Part shown: piece by piece, positions 34,653-42,381 of the stretch
Numbering within the stretch: the first letter of the stretch is position 1
Layout: every line of letters begins with the position of its first letter
DNA from: Lactobacillus sp. HBUAS51381
Lineage (GTDB): Bacteria > Bacillota > Bacilli > Lactobacillales > Lactobacillaceae
Reading direction: 5' to 3'
Assembly (NCBI RefSeq): GCF_012641095.1
Contig: NZ_JAAVSC010000019.1
Span: 1-56,117 of the forward strand
DNA length: 56,117 nucleotides
The notes under the pieces: generated by a model
The model's input: the letters and a program-made list of their open reading frames with translations, nothing else
What the model was told of the DNA's origin: nothing
The model's database searches: none
Made by a program: the position numbers and the translations under genes

Positions 34653-34689
34653 ATGACAACTCACAAATGGTATGCTATACTCATTTGTG
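34653..34689 (+). promoter_or_regulatory. tRNA-Gly promoter embedded in an inverted repeat
   Basis: ATGACA (34653-34658) and TATACT (34676-34681) are spaced by 17 bp. A perfect inverted repeat, CACAAATG (34662-34669) and CATTTGTG (34682-34689), brackets the -10 box. Confidence 0.7.
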
Positions 34690-34693
34690 TTGT

Positions 34694-34764
34694 GCGGGTG
34701 TAGTTTAGTGGTAAAATTCAAGCTTCCCAAGCTTGCGTCGCGGGTCCGATTCCCGTCACCCGCT
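34694..34764 (+). tRNA. tRNA-Gly (anticodon CCC)
   Basis: A complete 71-nt cloverleaf. The acceptor is GCGGGTG/CACCCGC, and the anticodon stem CAAGC/GCTTG encloses loop TTCCCAA. The T-arm is GCGGG-TCCGATT-CCCGT. Anticodon CCC reads GGG. The discriminator is T and CCA is not encoded. Confidence 0.96.
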
Positions 34765-34771
34765 TTCGAAT

Positions 34772-34796
34772 GGGGCGGCCTTAGGGTCGTCTTTCT
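34772..34796 (+). terminator. tRNA-Gly terminator
   Basis: GGCGGCC pairs with GGGTCGTC (two G.U pairs), followed by TTTCTT. Confidence 0.7.
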
Positions 34797-34839
34797 TATT
34801 ATTCGAAAGCACCTCAGACGAAATAGTACAGTACATCAT

Positions 34840-35001
34840 GATTTTCAGCGAGTCCGGGCGGCTGTGAGCCGGGCAATCAGTGTGGTGGAACGGAGCGGCT
34901 GAGTCAATTAAATTGATCATTTAAGTGGACTTTTAAGTCAAACAGAGTGGTACCGCGGGAAATCTCGTCTCTTACAAATAATTTTGTAGGGGACGTTTTT
35001 T
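34840..35001 (+). promoter_or_regulatory. T-box leader of argS
   Basis: The conserved T-box sequence GAGTGGTACCGCGG lies at 34945-34958. It precedes a terminator hairpin (CGTCTCTTACAA with TTGTAGGGGACG, 34966-34995) and T7. Stem I is compact and shows the distal GGCTGTGAG motif near 34860. The codon CGG in GGAACGGAG (34891-34893) is a plausible arginine specifier. Uncharged tRNA-Arg should favour antitermination and argS expression. Confidence 0.9.
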
Positions 35002-35077
35002 TATCTCGCCGGTAAAATGATGTAAACTAAACCCACCACGTCATTGATGAAGGCAACTAATAGGGAGGAAAATTAGC

Positions 35078-36769
35078 ATGGATTACAAACAAACAGTAAC
35101 TGCTGCGTTAGCCAAAGCGCTGGACGGTCAACTGACGGCGGACGAAATCGCCGCCAAGCTGGAACGGCCCAAGACGTCTGATAAGGGGGACATGGCGTTC
35201 CCAACGTTTACGTTGGCCAAGGTCTTGCACCGCGCACCCCAACAGATTGCGCAGGACTTAGCGGACAAGCTAGACACGACCGCCTTTGAAAAGGTGGAAG
35301 TCGTGGGTCCTTACCTGAACTTCTTCTTTGACAAGGGCGCTTACAGTGAAGCCACATTGAAGACGGTGTTGACGGCCGGTGCCAGCTATGGCCAAAATGA
35401 AGATGGTCATGGTGGTAACGTGCCAATTGACATGTCCTCACCAAACATCGCCAAGCCAATGTCCATGGGTCACCTGCGTTCAACGGTGATTGGGAACTCT
35501 ATCGCTGAGATTTTGACCAAGAACGGGTATCATCCCATCAAGGACAATCACTTGGGCGACTGGGGAACCCAATTCGGGAAGTTAATCACGGCCTACAAGT
35601 TGTGGGGGAACGAAGCCGACGTTAAGGCCGATCCTATCAACAAGTTGGTTGAATACTACGTCCGCTTCCACAAGGAAGATGTCGACAAGCCAGAATTGGA
35701 CGACATCGCACGTGAATGGTTCAAGAAGCTCGAAGACGGTGACGAAGAAGCCCACCGTCTGTGGAAATGGTTCCGGGAAGCTTCCTTACAAGAATTCAAC
35801 GATGTTTACGATGAATTAGGCGTTAAATTCGACACTTATAACGGGGAAGCCTTCTACAATGACAAGCTCGAAGAAGTCGTTCAGATCTTGAAGGACAAGC
35901 ACCTGCTGGTTGAATCGCAAGGCGCCCAAGTGGTTGATTTAAGCAAGTACGACCTGAACCCAGCGTTAATTCTCAAGAGTGACGGGGCCTCCCTGTACAT
36001 CACGCGGGATATCGCCACGGCGCTGTACCGTGACCGGACGTACGCCCCGGCCAAGAACCTCTACGTCGTGGGGTCCGAACAGACCTACTACTTCAAACAA
36101 TTAAAGGCCGTGCTCCGAGAAATGGGTGTGAAGTCCGCTGACAACCTCCAACATGTGCCATTTGGGCTGATTACCGTGGACGGCAAGAAATTGTCTACGC
36201 GTTCCGGCCGGATCATCCTGTTGGCCAAGGTGCTGGAAGAATCCGTGAAGTTGGCCGCTGAAGAAATCAATGAGAAGAACCCTGACTTGGCGAACAAACA
36301 AGCCGTTGCCCAACAAGTGGGTGTCGGCGCCATCGTCTTCGGTGACTTGAAGAACGAGCGGACCAACAACATCGACTTTGTCTTGGCCGACCAGTTGAAG
36401 TTTGAAGGCGAGACGGGGCCTTACGTCCAGTACGCCCATGCGCGGGCCGAAAGTATGTTACGCAAGGCGGCCGGTGTTGACGTTCAACCAGCTGGGAACC
36501 AAATCACCGATCCCGAGGCTTGGGACACGATTAAAGTCTTGGCCGACTTCCCAGCCATTGTGAAGATGGCTTGCAAGGAATTGGAACCTTCCGTGGTTGC
36601 CAAGTATGCGATTCGGTTGGCGAAGACGTTTAACAAGTACTACGCTCACTCCAAGATTCTGACGGAAGATGCCGAATTATCGGCTCGGTTGGCCCTGGTT
36701 AAGGCCGTGTCAACGGTGCTCAAAGAATCCCTGCGTCTGTTAGGGGTTCAAGCACCTGATGAAATGTAA
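35078..36769 (+). CDS. argS: Arginyl-tRNA synthetase
   Basis: A 563-residue class I synthetase that charges tRNA-Arg in the cytosol. The HIGH-type motif is SPNIAKPMSMGHLRST (about 126-141) and the KMSKS-equivalent loop is GKKLSTRSGR. The N-terminal Add-1 domain (1-110) and the C-terminal anticodon domain with TGPYVQYAHARAESML are both present. GGGAGG lies just before the ATG. Expression is under the T-box upstream. The gene is followed by a terminator and then by a dispersed repeat and argR. Confidence 0.98.
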   Translation: MDYKQTVTAALAKALDGQLTADEIAAKLERPKTSDKGDMAFPTFTLAKVLHRAPQQIAQDLADKLDTTAFEKVEVVGPYLNFFFDKGAYSEATLKTVLTAGASYGQNEDGHGGNVPIDMSSPNIAKPMSMGHLRSTVIGNSIAEILTKNGYHPIKDNHLGDWGTQFGKLITAYKLWGNEADVKADPINKLVEYYVRFHKEDVDKPELDDIAREWFKKLEDGDEEAHRLWKWFREASLQEFNDVYDELGVKFDTYNGEAFYNDKLEEVVQILKDKHLLVESQGAQVVDLSKYDLNPALILKSDGASLYITRDIATALYRDRTYAPAKNLYVVGSEQTYYFKQLKAVLREMGVKSADNLQHVPFGLITVDGKKLSTRSGRIILLAKVLEESVKLAAEEINEKNPDLANKQAVAQQVGVGAIVFGDLKNERTNNIDFVLADQLKFEGETGPYVQYAHARAESMLRKAAGVDVQPAGNQITDPEAWDTIKVLADFPAIVKMACKELEPSVVAKYAIRLAKTFNKYYAHSKILTEDAELSARLALVKAVSTVLKESLRLLGVQAPDEM

Positions 36770-36797
36770 GCAGCATAATTAATTAAATGATTTTAGC

Positions 36798-36835
36798 GGC
36801 TGTGACTATTGGGAGACTGATGGTCACGGCCTTTT
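36798..36835 (+). terminator. argS terminator
   Basis: GGCTGTGAC pairs with GTCACGGCC over 9 bp with one G.U pair, followed by TTTTT. Confidence 0.85.
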
Positions 36836-36850
36836 TGCTGTTTAACTAAG

Positions 36851-37024
36851 GGTTGAAAGATAGAAAACAGCTAGAATCCTTGATGTGACAAGACTATCAT
36901 CCATTATAATATGATAGTCGCGTGCTGGCCGCCTTACCGTTCGCCAAATTTGGTCTGGAACGCGGTGGGAAGAATCGGGAAAAGCCAAAGTACTGTCTTT
37001 TCCCTCGCTTTGAACCGTCAGCCC
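36851..37024 (+). repeat. Dispersed non-coding repeat, copy 1
   Basis: This 174-bp stretch aligns without gaps to 55944-56117 with about 16 substitutions counted by eye. It contains an internal perfect hairpin, GGGAAAAG with CTTTTCCC, kept in both copies, and a conserved block with CCAAATTTGGTCTGG. It starts about 15 bp after the argS terminator. A TATAAT at 36905-36910 could be a promoter. AAATTTGGTCT (about 36947) is repeated inverted at about 37182, so the unit probably extends to about 37195. Confidence 0.85.
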
Positions 37025-37055
37025 GCTATCGTCTTGTCATCAACATAGCCGAAAC

Positions 37056-37166
37056 GTGTGCCAACAGGCAACTGGCTCCGCTTAACACTGATAGACAAAT
37101 AATCCAAAGGCAGGATTATCCGCCTATCAGCGTTAATGCTCACCAGTTAACCGCCTGTAGGCACAC
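37056..37166 (-). repeat. Long imperfect palindrome within the repeat region
   Basis: A 111-nt inverted repeat: GTGTGCC/GGCACAC, ACAGGC/GCCTGT, AACTGG/CCAGTT, TTAACACTGATAG/CTATCAGCGTTAA and AATAATCC/GGATTATC, in order. The two imperfect pairs I can see are A.C on + and therefore G.U on the minus strand, so an RNA would more likely be read leftwards. It may belong to the same dispersed element. Confidence 0.75.
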
Positions 37167-37704
37167 TCTTGTCAACGGCTGAGACCAAATTTGACTCACT
37201 CACGGCTACATGAGATGCATCCAATTAAACTGGCAGAACGTTGCCATTCCAGCGATGTCACCGCACATTGAGTCGATTTCAATTATATGTAACCGGAGGC
37301 AGCCAGAGATGTAGGCAGCCGTGACAGCGCTGTAAGCTGTGCAACAGCTTACAGCGCGGGACGTGTTTGGAGACTGATGGTTTTTATCAGGCTTCAAACC
37401 GAGCCGGAGGACCGGTTCTCAGGCCGCAGGCGGTCCCCACAGCGCCGGAATCTCTGGCAGCCGCAGGTGGTCGGTGATGATTGATTTTATGGCGATAAGC
37501 CTTGTCAGCTGGGGACTGGGATATGTTCGTGAACTTTCAACCTTTAGCTGTTTAAGTTCAGTAGTTTTCCGATCATTGGGGAGCTTCCTTTTGCGTTGAA
37601 AACGAATATTTGGTACACTTGCTTTATAAATATGCAGAGACGTGTGGCTAAATTCCGCATCCTTTGTTATACTTAATGCAATTTTATGCGGGAGGGTGGT
37701 CGCC
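37167..37704. other. Non-coding region rich in hairpins before argR
   Basis: No gene is seen in 540 bp. It contains a perfect 14-bp hairpin (37327-37340 with 37344-37357, loop GCA) and GC-rich inverted segments (37400-37470). Near 37600-37680 the sequence becomes A+T-rich, as expected for the argR promoter. The frames that cross it show no protein character. Confidence 0.5.
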
Positions 37705-38172
37705 ATGAAGAAAAGCATGCGTCAATCACGAATCGAGCAGCTAATCAATCAGTATCCCATTGGCACTCAGGAAGAATTAATGGAACATCTCGAGGAGGTT
37801 GGCATCCAAGCGACACAGGCCACCATCTCGCGAGACATTCGAGAAATGCAGATCGTCAAGGCACAGGATGGTCACGGCCATTTGCGCTATACAATTTTTA
37901 AGGCCGGAAATCGGAGCGAAGAAGAACGGCTCCGTGAGACGATCAACGAAGTGGTCACGGGTTTGACCCGCGTTGAATTTGTCAATATTTTGAAAACGCT
38001 GCCGAGCAACGGGAATCTGTTGGCGGCAATCTTTGATGACCTCAATCTCCCCGAAGTGGCGGGGACGTTGGCGGGGCATGATACGATCTTTATTATTAGT
38101 CCCAGTGCCGAGGTCGCGGTGAAGTTGCACGACATGATTGCCGACGAGATGAATCCGGATATTGTCCACTAA
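37705..38172 (+). CDS. argR: Arginine repressor ArgR
   Basis: A 155-residue hexameric transcription factor that senses arginine. The N-terminal winged helix (about 5-65) contains TQATISRDIREMQIVK. The C-terminal arginine-binding domain shows the GTLAGHDTIFIISPS motif. The ATG at 37705 follows GGAGGG by 8 nt. In lactobacilli an argR gene close to argS is common. Heterofermentative species often have two ArgR-type regulators, one for the arginine deiminase pathway; which one this is cannot be told. Confidence 0.95.
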   Translation: MKKSMRQSRIEQLINQYPIGTQEELMEHLEEVGIQATQATISRDIREMQIVKAQDGHGHLRYTIFKAGNRSEEERLRETINEVVTGLTRVEFVNILKTLPSNGNLLAAIFDDLNLPEVAGTLAGHDTIFIISPSAEVAVKLHDMIADEMNPDIVH

Positions 38173-38193
38173 TTCAAGCAGTAAGGTACAGAG

Positions 38194-38229
38194 GCGTAAA
38201 GCGAATCGTCGTTCGTTTTGCGTTTTTTT
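38194..38229 (+). terminator. argR terminator
   Basis: GCGTAAAGCGAA pairs with TTCGTTTTGCG, followed by TTTTTTT. Confidence 0.85.
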
Positions 38230-38307
38230 GTTGAGTGTATTCGGACGTTAAGCTATTTTAAAGCTTCGTAAAGTTTCGGTGAAATTTCGGGGGAGCGTAA
38301 GGACTAT

Positions 38308-38315
38308 GCTAAAAT
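38308..38315 (+). promoter_or_regulatory. Extended -10 promoter of the PBP gene
   Basis: TGCTAAAAT is an extended -10 box about 125 bp before the PBP start. The leader that follows has a CTGG..CCAG hairpin and GC-rich arms near 38355-38400. Confidence 0.5.
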
Positions 38316-38439
38316 GTCTATATTACACCCCAGCCCCAGATTTCAGCGATCCGGGGGACGACGGGGCATAACGGAGACTGGCATCATCGCCAGCTAACCA
38401 AGTCAGCATGCAATCTGACAATGGAGATAAGAGGCTACT

Positions 38440-40539
38440 ATGAATAATCAACAACCTAATCAGGACTTTTGGTCAGGCTTCAAGACGCGTTTCGCCTACA
38501 TCTGGCACCGATTCCAACTGACTCGGTGGTTGATTGTGATTGTGTTGAGCGGGTTCTTGTTGTTGAGTGGGTACCTGACATTTATGGCGAAGACGGCCAA
38601 TGTCGGTGATCTCAAGGCTGCGTTGGAGAATCCCACGCAGATCTATGACCGAAGTAATAAGAAAGCCGGGACATTGTACTCGCAAAAGGGGACATACGTT
38701 CCGTTGAAACAGATTTCACCTAACGTACAGAACGCGGTCATCTCAACCGAGGACCGTAACTTTTACCATGAATATGGCTTTTCGTTCAAGGGGTATGCGC
38801 GGGCCTTCTGGCTGTATGCCAAGAACAAGGTGCTTCGGCATAACTACATCAGTGGTGGGGGGAGTACGCTGACCCAACAGTTGGCCAAGAATGCCTATTT
38901 GACACAGGAACAAACCTTTACACGGAAGTTTAAGGAGTTATTCCTGTCGATTGAAATTGAAAATGTGTACTCTAAGAAGGATATTCTGTCGATGTATCTG
39001 AACAACGCCTACTTCGGGAACGGAGTCTGGGGTGTTCAGGATGCGGCCGAACGGTATTTTGGCACGTCCGCGGAGAATTTGACCGTCCCAGAATCCGCCG
39101 TATTGGCGGGGATGTTGACGTCACCGAGTGGCTACAATCCCATCGATCACCCGGCCGCGTCTAAGGCTCGCCGAAACGTGGTGATTGGGCTGATGGCCGA
39201 GACGGGCGCGATTACCAGCGGCCAAGCCAAGCAGTATCAGGCCACGGCGTTAACGACCAGCGATAACTATGCCTATAAGAACACGTACAAGTATCCTTAC
39301 TTCTTCGATGCCGTGATCAATGAGGCGGTTAGCAAGTATGGATTGACCGAATCTGAGATCATGAACAAGGGCTACAAGATCTACACGACGCTGGACCAGT
39401 CGAATCAGCAACAGATGCAGACGCTGTTCAAGAATAATAGTTACTTCCCAGCCAATGCCAGCGACGGGACCAAGGTTCAAGCCGCCAGCATCGCCATCGA
39501 TCCGAATACCGGGGGTGTCGAGGCTGTCGTCGGTGGTCGGGGCAAGCACGTCTTCCGGGGCTATAACCGGGCAACGCAAATGCAACGACAACCAGGTTCG
39601 ACAATTAAGCCACTGGCGGTTTACACACCGGCCCTGGAGAATGGCTACTACTACGATTCGGAACTAACGGATAAGAAGAAGTCTTATGGTTCGAACCACT
39701 ATACACCGGGGAACTACGGCAACCAATACAGCGGTAAGATTCCGATGTATCAGGCATTAGCGCAAAGTACCAACGCGCCGGCCGTGTGGTTACTCAATAA
39801 GATCGGTGTCGACAAAGGGTATGAGTCGGTGAAGAAGTTTGGCTTGCCGGTAACCAAGTCCGATAAGAACCTGGCGTTAGCGTTGGGCGGCTTGAAGACC
39901 GGGGTATCGCCACAGCAGCTAGCTCAGGCCTACACGGCATTTGCCAACAACGGAACCATGTCGTCGGCCCACTACATTCGTAAGATTGTGGATGCATCGG
40001 GGAACGTCGTGGTCAGCACCGATGATAGCCAGGCCAAGACCACTAAGGTCATGTCCCAGAAGACCGCTAAGCAGATGACCAGTATGATGATGGGCGTCTT
40101 TAACTACGGGACTGGGGCGAGTGCCAAACCGTATGGCTACACGATTGCCGGGAAGACCGGGAGTACCGAAGCCGATGGGGATGCCGATGCCACGCGGGAT
40201 AAGTGGATCGTCGGGTACACGCCAGATGTGGTCGTCACAACCTGGGAAGGCTTCGATAGCACCAGCAGTAAGCATCACTTGGAGAACGTCAGTGGGATCG
40301 GTGAAGGTCCACTGTTCCAGGCCGAAATGCAAGGCATCCTGCCGAACACCAAGGGAACGTCCTTCACCACAAAGGATGCCTCCACGCTGGCTAAGGCGCA
40401 GAATTCCGGGACCGATTCCTCGGCGAGTGATATCTGGGATCAGGTCCAAAACGGCATCGACAACGCTGGCAAGAGTTTTAACAACGCCGCCGACAAGGTG
40501 AAATCGTGGTGGGAAAAGGCAAAATCCTACGTGGAATAG
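38440..40539 (+). CDS. Class A penicillin-binding protein (PBP1A/2A type)
   Basis: A 699-residue bifunctional enzyme that polymerises and cross-links peptidoglycan. A membrane anchor lies at 29-50. The glycosyltransferase domain starts with STEDRNFYHEYG (Glu104 catalytic) and has GGGSTLTQQLAKN. The transpeptidase domain has SxxK as STIK (Ser387 to Lys390), STN (443-445) and KTGST (572-576). The C-terminal tail is Ser/Ala/Lys-rich with no extra domain. It is a single-gene unit with an extended -10 promoter and AGAGG ribosome site. Cross-links would involve the D-Asp/D-Asn bridge made by the 23-27 kb genes. Confidence 0.95.
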   Translation: MNNQQPNQDFWSGFKTRFAYIWHRFQLTRWLIVIVLSGFLLLSGYLTFMAKTANVGDLKAALENPTQIYDRSNKKAGTLYSQKGTYVPLKQISPNVQNAVISTEDRNFYHEYGFSFKGYARAFWLYAKNKVLRHNYISGGGSTLTQQLAKNAYLTQEQTFTRKFKELFLSIEIENVYSKKDILSMYLNNAYFGNGVWGVQDAAERYFGTSAENLTVPESAVLAGMLTSPSGYNPIDHPAASKARRNVVIGLMAETGAITSGQAKQYQATALTTSDNYAYKNTYKYPYFFDAVINEAVSKYGLTESEIMNKGYKIYTTLDQSNQQQMQTLFKNNSYFPANASDGTKVQAASIAIDPNTGGVEAVVGGRGKHVFRGYNRATQMQRQPGSTIKPLAVYTPALENGYYYDSELTDKKKSYGSNHYTPGNYGNQYSGKIPMYQALAQSTNAPAVWLLNKIGVDKGYESVKKFGLPVTKSDKNLALALGGLKTGVSPQQLAQAYTAFANNGTMSSAHYIRKIVDASGNVVVSTDDSQAKTTKVMSQKTAKQMTSMMMGVFNYGTGASAKPYGYTIAGKTGSTEADGDADATRDKWIVGYTPDVVVTTWEGFDSTSSKHHLENVSGIGEGPLFQAEMQGILPNTKGTSFTTKDASTLAKAQNSGTDSSASDIWDQVQNGIDNAGKSFNNAADKVKSWWEKAKSYVE

Positions 40540-40628
40540 CCGAAACGCACTGGGGTTGCACGCTAAAGCATGGTACAATAGTTGGTGATTAACTTATCCG
40601 GGCGGACGCCCACCGAGGAGGAACACTA

Positions 40629-40970
40629 ATGGCAGACATGCACGCATTGGGTGAACAAGTGGCCCAAACCTTGCAAGAAACGCAAGAATTCAAGGACCTT
40701 CAGGCAGCTTTTGACACGATGAAGGCTGACGACGAAACGTACAAGTTGTTTAAGGAATTTGAACAAATTCAAATGGACTTACAACAAAAGCAAATGACGG
40801 GTCAACAACCAACGGACGACGAAATGAAGCACGTCCAAGAAGTTGCCGGTCGCGTTTCCGAAAAGGATGCCATCAAGGCGTTGATGGATAAGGAACGGGG
40901 CGTTAATGACCTGTTAACCGAATTAAACAAAATGATTACCCAACCCATTCAAGCCATCTACCAAGGCTAG
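40629..40970 (+). CDS. YlbF/YmcA family protein (UPF0342, YheA-like)
   Basis: A 113-residue, helical, charged protein: MADMHALGEQVAQTLQETQEFKDL, with a central coiled segment FEQIQMDLQQKQMTGQQPTDDEM. It matches the YlbF/YmcA/YheA family of Firmicutes. Relatives act in RNase Y specificity, biofilm and competence in Bacillus, but the YheA branch is uncharacterised. AGGAGG precedes the ATG, and an extended -10 (TGGTACAAT, about 40570) gives it its own promoter. A yhaONM cluster follows, as yheA lies near yha genes in many Firmicutes. Confidence 0.88.
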   Translation: MADMHALGEQVAQTLQETQEFKDLQAAFDTMKADDETYKLFKEFEQIQMDLQQKQMTGQQPTDDEMKHVQEVAGRVSEKDAIKALMDKERGVNDLLTELNKMITQPIQAIYQG

Positions 40971-40982
40971 GGTTCAAGAGAG

Positions 40983-41031
40983 TCGTCGGCGCAATCCTTC
41001 CATTCGGGAGGTCGGCGCCGGCGATTTTTTT
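40983..41031 (+). terminator. Terminator after the YlbF-family gene
   Basis: TCGTCGGCGC pairs with GCGCCGGCGA over 10 bp, followed by TTTTTTT. Confidence 0.88.
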
Positions 41032-41160
41032 AGGTGAACGGTGAGGACTGATGCTGTTGAGCTACCGCCCGCAGTGGGTCAGCCCAAGTGTGGCGTACGG
41101 TCAGGCTTCAGTCCAATAAATTATAATTGATAAAAACATAAAGAAAGGCAGGCCCGAATC

Positions 41161-42381
41161 ATGAAATTTATTCATGCGGCTGATTTACACTTAGATAGTC
41201 CGTTTTTGGGGCTGCAACACTTGCCCAGCGCTCTATTGACACAGGTACGAGAATCCACGTTTCATGCGGCCACTGCCGTTTTCGACCGGGCCATCGCCGA
41301 GCAGGTCGACTTCGTTTTGCTCGCGGGGGACCTGTTCGATCGGGCCGAACAGAGTGTGGCGGCGCAAGCGTATTTATTCCAACAGTTTGACCGGCTCAAC
41401 GCGGCGAAGATTCCCGTACTCATCAGTTTCGGAAATCACGATTACTTGGCCGATCAGCATCAAACCGTGGCTTATCCGGCCAACGTCACGGTCTTCGGCG
41501 CCGATGTGAGCACCCAGACGTTGACGCTGGCTTCCGGGGAAACGGTGGCCATCAGTGGCTTCAGCTACCCCCAACGTTGGGTCACGTCCGATCAAACGCC
41601 GGCGTTTCCCGATCATGCCGCGACGGATTGGCACATTGGCATGCTGCATGGCGCGGTCGCTACCGGGAGTGACGATCACTATGCGCCGTTCACCGTGGCC
41701 GAATTGCTGGCCAAACGCTATGATTACTGGGCGTTGGGGCATATTCACCAGCGTCAGTTGCTGGTAGAACAGCCACCCATGCTGTACGCCGGGAACACGC
41801 AGGGGCGCGCCATCACCGAGGCCGGTGATCGCGGCGCCTATCTGGTCACGAGCGTCGCCGGTAAATTGGTACCGCAGTTCTTCAGTGCGGCCGCCATTCT
41901 GTGGGCCGCACCGCAATTGGACTTGGCGGATGTGACGACGCTGACGGCGTTGAGCCAGCAGTTAGTGACGTGGCTGGCGGCCAATCCCGCCGATCGCCCC
42001 ACACTGACGGCGATGACCGTTCATTTGCCACAAACCTTAGCACATGAGGATGCGGATCAACTTGCCAGCGGGGACTGGCTGACCCTCTGGCAGCGGACCC
42101 AGCAGCGGGCCATGCGTCAGGCCAACCGTTACGTCATTGCGGTTACGGTCACGGTCCACGGCGCTTCGGTCAGTGCCCCCCAGTTAGATCAACAGTACTG
42201 GGAACAAGGGGCCGCCACGACATTTACGCCGGCCAACCTGCAAGCCTTGTTTGGTAAATTAGCCCAGTCTCCGGCGCTGGCCGACTGGTTCACCCGGGCG
42301 CAGACCCCGAGTGACCTTGAGGCGGCGGCGCAACAAAAATTAGCCCAGTTGATGGGGGAGGAGGATGACCATGCGTCTTAA
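41161..42381 (+). CDS. yhaO: DNA repair exonuclease YhaO (SbcD/Mre11-like)
   Basis: A 406-residue metallophosphoesterase. The N-terminal motifs are FIHAADLHLDSPF, LLAGDLFDR, SFGNHDY and later LGHIHQRQ, the metal-binding blocks of Mre11/SbcD. It should pair with the ATPase YhaN, encoded with an 11-nt overlap, to process DNA ends. AAAGGCAGG precedes the ATG. The cluster order yhaO-yhaN-yhaM is conserved in Bacillales and Lactobacillales. Confidence 0.93.
   Translation: MKFIHAADLHLDSPFLGLQHLPSALLTQVRESTFHAATAVFDRAIAEQVDFVLLAGDLFDRAEQSVAAQAYLFQQFDRLNAAKIPVLISFGNHDYLADQHQTVAYPANVTVFGADVSTQTLTLASGETVAISGFSYPQRWVTSDQTPAFPDHAATDWHIGMLHGAVATGSDDHYAPFTVAELLAKRYDYWALGHIHQRQLLVEQPPMLYAGNTQGRAITEAGDRGAYLVTSVAGKLVPQFFSAAAILWAAPQLDLADVTTLTALSQQLVTWLAANPADRPTLTAMTVHLPQTLAHEDADQLASGDWLTLWQRTQQRAMRQANRYVIAVTVTVHGASVSAPQLDQQYWEQGAATTFTPANLQALFGKLAQSPALADWFTRAQTPSDLEAAAQQKLAQLMGEEDDHAS

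Noticed and set aside
36922-37182. 86-codon open frame in the repeat region
   Set aside because: It crosses the dispersed repeat and the long palindrome and has an implausible translation; the inverted-repeat structure explains the sequence better.
36841-37700. RNase P RNA or 6S RNA in the argS-argR gap
   Set aside because: The conserved RNase P segments (for example GAAAGTCC) are absent, and the hairpin layout does not match 6S RNA as far as I can judge.
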